Below are positions 48,809-58,072 of a stretch of 64,000 nucleotides of DNA, piece by piece. The position numbers and the translations under genes are program-made. The notes below the pieces were generated by a model. The model worked only from the letters and a program-made list of their open reading frames with translations, did no database searches and was not told where the DNA came from. Source of the stretch: Ganoderma boninense (Eukaryota; Basidiomycota; Agaricomycetes; Polyporales; Polyporaceae); the NCBI GenBank assembly GCA_002900995.3, contig CM035314.1, positions 1,845,372 to 1,909,371 on the forward strand, in the 5' to 3' direction. Position 1 is the stretch's first letter; the number at the start of each line of letters is the position of its first letter.

Positions 48809-51670
48809 TCATCCGACATTAACAAACAGAATATCCCTCTTCTCAAACTCCTTCCCGTGCCTGCGACACACAAGCGCGTCAACGCGTCAACCTCCGAACG
48901 GTCTCCTCTCCCAGAACCATGCCCAGCAAAAAGGAAAACGCACCAGCTCTGGAGATGCCACACGATGTCCTCCGCGCGCTCCACCGGCAGCCGCAACATC
49001 GCCATCTGCCTGCTCCCCCGCCACGTCGACTTCCGCGTCAGGCCCTTGCACACGCGACACACGGCGACCATTCCGGGCTCCGGCCGGCTCGCGAGCTTCG
49101 CCTCGACCTCTGCGCGCACCGCGTCGCTCACGGTCGTGCGCACGGACGCCGCGGCGGGGTCTGCGCCCTCCGGGAGGAACTTCACACAGCAGTCGCCGGC
49201 GTCGAGCGGGTGGTTGTGGAGGAGGACGTGCTTCGGGTTGTGCTTCCCACGGAGGCGCGTCCTGTATGCTGTACCAAGCAAGTGTGTCTGCGTTAATACT
49301 GCGCCAAAAACAACAACGGTCCATGAGGTTCCACGCACATCTCGGCCGCCCGCTGTTCGTGCTCGAACGTCTGCTTCAGCAGATGATAGAGCTGCCACGG
49401 TATCCGATGCCTCATCAGCATCCGGAGCGCACGAGGCGCATACACAGAACCAGCGCTCAGTGCTCACCAATTTCCCCCAGCTCATCTCGCCCAGCGCGGG
49501 CATCCTAGGGTCCCCGCACGCACAAAACAGCCTCCCCGCCCTCGTCCACGCATCCAGCACCGCGCGCGGTGTGTCGAGCGGAACACCCGCCGCCTCGAGC
49601 GCGCGCCGCCCGATCGCAGGCGCGGTGATCGTCGAGTACGGCCAGAAGTCCGGCAGGAGCACCCTATCCCACTCGCGCTCCGAGTCGTTGTCGCCGTGCA
49701 GCCACGGGTTGTCCGGGTGCTGCGCGCGCCAGTGCGCATGCAGCTCCTCGTACGCGAGGTACGCGCCGCGCGCGTCCGCGTGCCCGCACGTCCAGACGCA
49801 CTCGAAGTACGCGTAGTGGCGCGCGAGGACGTCGGCGTCGGCTTCTGGGACGGCGCCGAGCGCGAGCCCGCGCGGCCGGTGGTTCGCGTGCCGGCGGAGG
49901 ATGTCTGCGAGCTCGCGCTGCGCGCGCGCCTTGTACTCTTCTGCGTCAGCGAGCACAGCTGGGGCGAGCGCGAGGAAGGTCGCGTGCGAGAGCTCGCCGC
50001 GGGCGTCGTTGGACTGCGCGAGGGCAAGGAGGCTCGGCAGCTCGAGCGCGCGTCGGCGAGGTTGGGGAGGAGGCTGCGCTCTGCGCTTGGGACGTTCTGT
50101 TCGACGTATTCGTCGTACCATGGGACGATCACGTCCAGGCGATCGTCGACGCGGTCATCGAACGCTTCTTGGGTTCTGCGCTCCTTTTCGAGCGCTAGTT
50201 GTTCCTCAAGTTTCGGGAGCAGGTTGTTCCAGACTGGATCCATGGTTGAGCAAAACCACGGCCCAGACGAAGATAGAGACATACTGCGGTCTGTGAGCGG
50301 CTTGGGTTTGGTTCATCAGCTTGTCCCAGACCTGCTCGTCCTCGGGGAAGTCGTCCTCTGTGTAACCCAGTCCCTGTAATCGCTCGATGATGCTGACAGA
50401 TGCTAGTAAACACATAGGTCTCAAGACAAAGTGTGGCGGGGGCTTACGTCGCCTTTCGCTCCGATGTGATCTCTATATTGGTCAACTGTCTCGTCAGACT
50501 CCTTTCCTTCAGCCATGCGAGGATCACGACTGCGTACTGCAACATGCTCGTCAGACCTGAAGAAGATTAATGCGGGACAGCGCACTGACTCTATGGGCCA
50601 AGCTGACGGAGACCAAGGTCTCTTCCACAAAGTGCGCCGCAGCTTCTTCGCTCTTCTGCTGAAAACTGGTGTGCCTGTCGATCATGGCATGGACTCCGGC
50701 GGCATAGTATTTCTGTGTGGCTGTGCGCTTCTCCTTCGAGATGAACTTCTCGGCTCTGTCGTAGTCTGGGGAGGCAAGTAAATACTTCTCTGAGTTCTGT
50801 CCTAGCATGAAAATCGCGTCGTACCTGACCCCGTTTCGCACGGGAAGAGAGGAAGCGTTTCGAACACGTCCACCTGGTCTGGCCCGAGGATCGCTGATCC
50901 TTTAAGAATGCTGAGACGGTCGGCGAGGGCCATCATCAACGATGGCGCACCGCGAATACACAAAGGGAAGGTACTCACTTTGTTTTATAACAGGCTTTGC
51001 AGAGACGCAGCTTAATTGCGTAATCCACCCATCGCGCACGGTCAACTCCACATAACTAGCCGCGGGCAATTCACGAGGACGTAAACCTCAGGGAACCCAT
51101 CTTCGGAGCAAGAACGCACCAAACAATACTGATCAAACAACAGTGCCGCGTGCAACGGCTCGCAAATGTGCATTGGACACGACGGAAGGCGGTCCACAGT
51201 GGCAAGAGAAGCGATCCACGCCGACCTCGTGCTTTTGGCAAGCACGATAGAGCGCAACGACTTGGACGCGCGGGCGAGGTGCAGCATGTCGAGGGGATGG
51301 AGGTGTGCCGCAACCTAACGGGGTGCCGAGTAGGTAGGATGTAATATGTAACTTATATAATAAATGCATCCGTGGTGTGGCGCACCTGGAAGAAGACGTC
51401 GAGAGGCATATTCAAGAGCCCCGAAAGCGATCCAGCGGTTTCGCGTCCTTTGCCCTTGCGCTTCGCGACGGTGCGGGTGCCTGAGGATCCAGCAACACCA
51501 CCGCGGCCTCTGCGAGCGCGCTTTCTGGGAGGCTGTGTGGCTTCTGTGCGGGTGAGCAGGCGAGCTGGTTGGCTTCCACGCGCATACACTCACCTGCAGG
51601 TGCATCGGAGTCGGAGTCATGAGTTTCCGTTTCCTCCCGTAAGATTCGAGAGATCAGTGCTTAGAGACAT
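48809..51670 (-). CDS. F-box protein with C2H2-like regions, copy C (frame problems)
   Basis: Order as in copy B. Acidic start, then QPPRKRARRGRGG and KRKGKGRETAGSLSGLLNMPLDVFF. An intron leads to VAAHLHPLDMLHLARASKSLRSIVLAKSTRSAW, then LCGVDRARWVDYAIKLRLCKACYKTK. Later parts are LQGLGYTEDDFPEDEQVWDKL, IWNNLLPKLEE, YFECVWTC ... LHAHWRAQH, GRLFCACGDP and VCRVCKGLTRK. The last exon is HGKEFEKRDILFVNVG, TGA 48811-48809. Two breaks are visible. The frame leading into the basic patch has no ATG (nearest ATG at 51670 is in another frame), and at about 50041-50048 the frame shifts between NLADAR and ELPSLL. Pseudogene or assembly errors. Confidence 0.65.
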
Positions 51671-51845
51671 TCCCAAACGATTATAACTAGATCGACGCCG
51701 TGGTGGTAGTGTAGAAGATGAGAGCACTGAAGAAAGATGTGTGGTGTGAGGACAAAGCACAAAGCCGGGGTGGCGTCGAAGGCTTCGGGTCCGCACGCGT
51801 AGGCACGCGTGCGCGGCATGTCCCCAATTCGTCATGACGCGTCAA

Positions 51846-51858
51846 GACCTGCCCTAAA
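51846..51858 (-). promoter_or_regulatory. shared F-box-family promoter element (copy C)
   Basis: On -: TTTAGGGCAGGTC, then TT and GACGCGTC. Lies about 180 bp before the nearest ATG of copy C. Confidence 0.6.
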
Positions 51859-51988
51859 CGTGCAAGCGCTCATTGAGACGGCGACTGTGCCTATGAACTG
51901 CTTGTTGTTTCCCCTTGAGCTAGAGCATTCCAAATGGAAGGAGGGCAGTACTGGTGCATCTACCACGACTGACTACACAGGTTGATGC

Positions 51989-53343
51989 CTAGGAGAAATG
52001 CACGATGAATGGTGCTGTACTTGCAGACTCTAATGTCATCTCCAGAAGGTACCCCACAGCCGCGTCAAGGCGCGCGAAGAATAGCTTCAGGGTGGCTTCG
52101 GGAAGGTCCCAAGGCATCTAACGCACACGCGACAACGGTGAGCACCAGCATGACTCCATCCACATATCAGATTGAACTACTCACAATATGGTTCGCGCCT
52201 TCGACCCGCGCGAACGTGACGTTCCTCAGCCGCGCCCCCGCCTTCCTCTCCTTCTCGAGCTCAACTCGCATACAGTTCATCGCGAACACCATCGCCGCCA
52301 TGGAGCGGTCCCCCCACACATGCCGCGCCTCGACCGCGTCCCAGCCCGAGCCGGAGCCGGAGCCGCGAACGGCGTCATCCTCAGGCTCAGAGAGACGCAC
52401 AGCCGCGTCGCGCAGGGCTGCGAACGCCCCCGTCGCGATGCCGGCGGTCATGAGCGTGTTGTCCATGCCGCCGCGCAGGTCGCCCGGCACGAGGTCCAGG
52501 AAGGACGCGATGTCCTCCGGGGTGAGCTTGAGCCACGTCGGGCCTGGCTCCGCGAGGGGCGCGCGCGTCTCGTACGTGTCCGGGTCGTCGAGGTCCCCGT
52601 GCTGGAAGTACCCGCTGAAGAAGAGGGGGAGGTCCGAGAGCTGGTCCTTGCCCTGCGGGAGCTCGTCTGGTTCTGGCATCGGGGCAAGCTGCGGGAACCC
52701 GAGCACGAAGTCTGGAGGATCTGCATGGAGGGGTGCGAGAGGAGCGAGGTTAGCACACAGGCCGCCGGACGCGGACGAGTGACGAACCAAGGAAAACGAC
52801 CCTGCGGAGGTACTTGCGGAGGTCGACGTCACCGACGGGGAAGGACGCCATGTTCGCGAGGAATGCGGTCATCAGGGAGGTCCCGAACGACCACCCCGCA
52901 ACCACGATACCGCCTGTGTTAGCGTGAGGATTGGCAAGAGGGACCTTGTCCTCGCGGACGATGTCGACAAGAAGATCGTATACCCTCGCGGGCGCGGTCG
53001 CGCATCCACGCGAGGATCTTCGTCCGGGCTGCGTCGGGCTCCGTCTTGGCCACGGCCGCCGCAGAAAACAGGTCTGCGCGTTCCTGGGCGGTGAAACGGA
53101 TGGCGCCGGCGTAGTCACGCCTATTAGCGAGGATGAGTCGAGCGTTGGAGGCCTTTGCTAGCGAAAGCATATTGCGGCACGCCTCTGGCTCATCGAAGTC
53201 GGTTGGTTAAGACTTGTGATGTGAAAGACGGAGAGGTACTCACCGCTGGACCACGTATACCCGTGAAAGAGCACAACGGTCGTGTAGTCATCGCTGCCCT
53301 CCGGCGCACCAGAGTCGGCGATGACAGGAGGTCGGTTCATCAT
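51989..53343 (-). pseudogene. alpha/beta-hydrolase copy g, two frameshifts
   Basis: Close paralogue of copy f. Start MMNRPPVIADSGAPEGS at 53343. It has LFHGYTWSSG, NRRDYAGAIRF, elbow GWSFGTSLM, GGMDNTLMTAGI, ARHVWGDRS and EGANHI. An extra base in the run at 52983-52985 breaks RARE-VYDLLVDIV, removing the elbow from the continuous frame. Near 52085-52092 a missing base changes the last exon. MPWDLPEATLEAIL would stop at 52065, but the printed frame runs on to 51989. The triad is otherwise conserved, so the breaks are recent or artefactual. Confidence 0.66.
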
Positions 53344-54053
53344 GTCAAGTCTTTGGGACTATCGGTATGCGTGTGGTGCTCGTCGTGGTCTTGGTACTTC
53401 TGGTATACACTGTAATAGAATGCTCCCGCCTGTTATACCGACGAAATAGCCCGATCCCCGGTTCAAATGCTGAGAAAGATATGTCCCGCACTTCGGCCGG
53501 CATAGGATAGTTACTATGTGAAGGCATCTGCTACTTCACGATCTCCGGCGTTGTACCGTCTCTGATGGCCTCGTCACTCTGGCCCCTCCAAGTATGAAGT
53601 GCTGACCAACCTGCTGCGGGATATATTTCGAGGGATATGTCCCGATATGTCCGACTTCTCCGACATGATGGGGTTAAGGTAGGTTGTAAAGCCAGAGCCA
53701 AAGTGAGAGTGAGAGTGAGGTCGAGCTGTGTACCATGGCTCACTGTGATTGGTGCAAGTCCATGTCAAACTCATGTTGTATATAGGCGCGCGCATCTGAG
53801 ACGCCCGTAGCGTACCCATGAGCAGACGCGTATGACGGATACTTATACTTACGGCGTATACAGGTACTACTCAACTAAGACATCGGCCAACCACGGACTC
53901 CTGCTCCGGTACTTCTGCCCCAAGCTTCGTGCCAATCATTCACGGAACGGACGAACGACAGCCTGACGACGCGACGACTCGGAAATTGGAATACATGTTG
54001 TACATAGTAATGGCACATCGCTGCTCCGTAGTATTCACCTCCACGGCCAACAA
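53344..54053. other. promoter region of hydrolase g
   Basis: About 0.7 kb. TATAACA-like box at 53432-53438, the motif shared with hydrolase f at 53646-53662, and a partial repeat ATATGTCCC just before it. No gene seen. Confidence 0.45.
53646..53662 (+). promoter_or_regulatory. 17-bp motif shared by hydrolases g and f
   Basis: TATGTCCGACTTCTCCG, identical to 48019-48035, 303 bp upstream of the ATG of copy g (gene on -). Confidence 0.45.
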
Positions 54054-54497
54054 CTAGTTCTCTACGGCAACCGCAGGGGGGGATGAGGCTTGGACCGGAG
54101 GGTTCTGCACAGCTACACACTGAAGGGAGTTATCAGGCTCAACTTGAACTTGAATACCAGTGTCAACGACCGGACTACTACCCACAAACGTATTGCCCGA
54201 ACCGCGCACAGCCTGGATGACCTCGAGCATATCGCGGCGAATGGTGAGGTTGTCGTTTTGTATATCACCCAGAATGGTGTTGGCCTGCTCGATGCGCTGG
54301 TTCATGCGGTTCAACAGCTCGACGGAGTTGTTTACAGCATCTGTAATCCCGCGGAGTTCTTGAACGAGCTTGTGCATGGGGTCCACTGCCACAGGAGGGT
54401 AGGGAAAGGGCGGTAGTTAGCGAACATGGGAGGACAACAGAACAAATTGCCGGAGCCACGCACTCCCATCAGCAATGTTGACAGCTTGAGTATCCAT
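54054..54497 (-). CDS. small coiled-coil protein (unrecognised)
   Basis: Two exons on -: 54497-54464 (MDTQAVNIADG), a 78-nt intron (54463-54386, GTGCGT to GGCAG), then 54385-54054. About 121 residues. The core LVQELRGITDAVNNSVELL, then NRMNQRIEQANTILGDIQ and RRDMLEVIQAV, has regular hydrophobic spacing typical of a coiled coil. The C-terminus is polar and Pro/Val-rich. No membrane segment or signal peptide. It sits between hydrolase g and F-box D on the same strand. Family unknown; a dimeric adaptor is possible but inferred. Confidence 0.55.
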
Positions 54498-54971
54498 GAG
54501 TAACGACGACGAGGGTAAGGACAACGAGTGATGACGACGAAAGTAAGATGATGAGCAGGATGTATGCAGAGGACGACGCAGAGGGCAGCGTGGCACTGAG
54601 GATGGCAGGTTTACACGTTTCTGGACTTACATAGGACCTGCAATGCAAGGCAAACATCACCAAATACCGGACAAGGCCGAGCACCTACCGAAGCTTCGAA
54701 GTATTTGCGACGGTATGAATCGAGTAGATATGTGCTGCGTGCGCGCGCGGCGGGAACCTTGGGTACAGGGATATCATATACACGACATACGTCGATGATG
54801 CAGAAAAGCAGAGGACTAAGTAGCAGTGGTGACTGTGAAGGACCCGGGAGGCCGTCCGAAATGCCTGTCTGTTACCGTTCACCTGCGCTCCGAGTATCCT
54901 CTCGTTGGGAGGTACCGAAGGCAAGTGGCGCAGGCCGCTACGAAAGCATTTACAGAGATTCTCCGAGCCAT
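54498..54971. other. intergenic region between the coiled-coil gene and F-box D
   Basis: 474 bp with no gene recognised. Confidence 0.45.
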
Positions 54972-57800
54972 TCAATTCCGAGGGACGAACACGATATCCC
55001 TCAACTCAAACTCCTTTCCATGGCTTCAAGCGACGCACAAATTATGATTTCGTCAGCCTAAATCCACTCGCATGAAAAAGCGCCTTCGAAAAAAACGCAC
55101 CAGCTGCGTAGATGCCACACGACGGCGTCCGCCTGCGCAGGCAGCGATGTGGAAAATATGTTCTTCCGTGCCTGCTGCAGCGTCTTGCTCGTCAACTCTT
55201 TGCATACTCGGCACACAGCGCTCGCCCGCGGTTCCGGGAGCGCAGCGAGTGTCGCCTCGATCTGCGCGCGGAGCGCGTCGTCGATGGTGACGCGTGCAGA
55301 TGCCATGGCGGAGTTCTCGTTCTCGTTCTCGTCGCCCTCGGGCAGGAACTTGATGCAGCAATTGGGGCCCGCTTCGAGGGAATGGTTGTCGCGGAGGACG
55401 AGGTCCGGGTTGTGCTTCGCCTGAAATCGAAATCGCGAGCTACCAATGGGATTTATCAGGGTGCGGCCAACCCTCTCAACGGCGGGTAACACGCACATAT
55501 CAGATTTCAAGCTCTGACGCACACGGAGCTGCGGCAAGAGGTGACGAAGCTACAACGCGCACCGAATGTCGAGTCATCCGTCATCAGATCTCTCAGGAAA
55601 CCAGCGCATGCGGACGAGGGTGCTCACCAGCTGTCCCCAGCTCATTTCGGCCGGCAACGGCATCTCCGGGTGCTCGCAAGCACAGAACAGCCGCCCCTCC
55701 CTCGTCCACTCGTCCAGCACCGACTGCGGGGTGTCCAGCGGGATGCCCACCGCCTCGAGTGCGCGCCGCGCCTCGAGCGCCTCCGGGAAAAGCGACAAAC
55801 CTGCCACCATCAACGAAGCACCGCCACCTTCGAATTCGTCCTCAGCACTTTCAGGAAACCACGACTCCTCCGGATGCCACTCCCTCCAGTGCGCGTGCAG
55901 CTCGTCGTGCGTCATGTACGGCCCACAGCCCATCCTGCACGAGAAGTATGCGAAAAAGCGCTCGAGGACGTCGTCGGCCGGGAGGCCCTTCAGTTCGCCG
56001 CACGTGTGCGGGTTCCACAGAGGGAACTCGCACACATCGACGAGAGAGCGCTTCGCACGCTCCTTGTACGCATCTACGTCGGCGAGCATCTGGTCGGTGA
56101 TGGAGGCGAACGCTTCGTAGGGCACCGCGCCTTGCGCGTCGTTTTCCTCGGCGAGGGAGAGGAGGCTCGGCAGCATGCCCGCGTCGTAGCGGTTGGGCAT
56201 GAGGCGAATTTCGGCGTCGGTAAAGTGCTCCTCGAGGTAGCCTTCGTACCATTGTACGATGTCGACTAGGCGATTGTCAACGCGGGTTTGGAACGCCGCC
56301 CCTATCCTTCGTTCAGCCTCGATGGTAAGCTGTTCCTCGAGCTTCGCGCGGATATTGTTCCAAACTAGGGTGGTCGTCAGAGTAGAAGCGTGAACAGGTC
56401 ATGGTGCGTACTGCGGTCTGTGAGCGGTTTCGGCTGGTCGACCAACTTGTCCCAAGTGTCGTTGTAGGTGGGGAAGTCGTCTTCAGTGTAGCCAAGCACC
56501 TGTAGCCGCTCTGTGATTCTAGAAGAAGAGAGATCTGCATCACAACACTCAGAAGCGAAGACGTACAGAATGGCCTCACTTGGATTTGCGCTCCGACGCG
56601 ATTTGCGTGTCTGTAGACAACTTGGCTAACCTCTTCTCCTCAAACCAATCAAGAAGCATGGCGGCATGCTACGACACGATAGTTAGGCACGCATAGTGAA
56701 TATGGGAACTCGCCAAGGAGAACATACAATGTGGATCGCGGCGACATCCTTCAAAGTCTCTTCCATCATACGTTTCGCATCTTCAGAGTCTTGCTGCTTC
56801 AAGCTACTATATTTACGAATTGTATCTTTGACCTGCGCATCATAATATTTGTTTCTAGCTGTGCGGTTCTCCGGAAGAATAAACATCTTGGCACGATATT
56901 TGTCTGAAGGGAGTGAGAACTCTATTACGGATGGCCTGACCTCCATCCCGTGCCTCACCTGATCTGGTTTCGCATGGGAAGAGGGGCAACATGCTGAACG
57001 TCTCCTTCTCAACTATTGCTGAACCCTTTCGAATACTGACCCGAAACACACATCGATCAAGGTCCGTCACACAGGAACAGAGCTTAAACCATGCTCACCT
57101 GATCTTGCAACACGCCTGACAGAGCCTGAGACGAATTGCGTAGTCAACCCATCTCGCGGGGTCCGTACCGCACAACTGTCCACCAACCAGGAGATCAATT
57201 ATAAAAAACCAATTCCCAACATAAGAACTCACGAAGCAGTACTGATCAAATAATAGTGCTACATACACCGGCTCGCACATTTTCTCCGGACCGGATGGGA
57301 GGCGGTCCACATTAGATAGAGAAGCCATCCACGCCGCGCTACTAGTCTTGGCGAGCAAAATAGCGCGGAATGCCTTGGATGTGCGCGAGAGGTGCAGCAT
57401 GTCGAGAGGGTGTAGATGTACCGCAACCTAGGACGGGAAGGTCAACTATAATGAGCTCAATGTATGCACCGGACAACAAGCGTACCTCAAAGAAGACATC
57501 GAGAGGCATATTCAACAGTTCAGAAAGCGATCCAGGAAGTTGACGGCCTTTGCCCTTGCGCTTCGCGACAGTGCTCGTCGTGCCATTGCTGCGGCTTTTG
57601 CGAGCGCGTTTTCTGGGTGGCTGAACAGTTGCTATTGGTCCCAAAACATATTAGCATCAAATCCAGGCAGTTTTGCTGATCTGTACGCGCATATACACAC
57701 CTTGCGGGGCGTTTCCACTGGCAAAGCTGGCATGGTCTCCAAGGGCTTCCTCCGAGACATCCGAGTCATATGCCTCAATTTGACCGAAAGTGTCTGACAT
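54972..57800 (-). CDS. F-box protein with C2H2-like regions, copy D
   Basis: Start MSDTFGQIEAYDSDVSEEALG at 57800 (acidic). Then QPPRKRARKSRS and KRKGKGRQLPGSLSELLNMPLDVFFE, F-box continuing VAVHLHPLDMLHLSRTSKAFRAILLAK. Next is LCGTDPARWVDYAIRLRLCQACCKI, then LGYTEDDFPTYNDTWDKLVDQPKPLTDR and IWNNIRAKLEE. The long exon has YFSCRMGC ... LHAHWREWH (finger-like) and GRLFCACEHPEMPLP. The C-terminal part has VCRVCKELTSK ... VWHLRSC joined to HGKEFELRDIVFVPRN, TGA 54974-54972. I saw no frame break. The shared element lies 124 bp upstream. Predicted SCF adaptor; partner unknown. Confidence 0.73.
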
Positions 57801-57923
57801 TTCCGTCGTTGCAGTTTCAGCCCGGTGGTTAGGCGAAAGACGGAAGCAGGGGATGAAGAAATGAAAGAGAGAGGCGGGGGTATGAGAGTGGCGGCCGCAA
57901 CCAGCATACGCGAGACGCGTCGC

Positions 57924-57936
57924 GACCTGCCCTAAA
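57924..57936 (-). promoter_or_regulatory. shared F-box-family promoter element (copy D)
   Basis: On -: TTTAGGGCAGGTC, then GC and GACGCGTC; 124 bp before ATG 57800. Confidence 0.62.
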
Positions 57937-58072
57937 CTCAATAAGCGCCCTCTAAACTGCTTATACAGATTGCCAGTGGACAACGCCATGGGATATCGAT
58001 ATCGCCTTCTAAATCGTACTCGAGTTCGGATAGTACAACAAACATACTATGCACAGGACCTACACATATACG

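Noticed and set aside
48796..50121. Reading F-box copy C as one 441-residue exon starting MVRRIRRTERPK
   Set aside because: The N-terminal part of that frame is out of phase with the family. The real sequence upstream (IWNNLLPKLEE) lies in another frame, and introns interrupt the 3' part.
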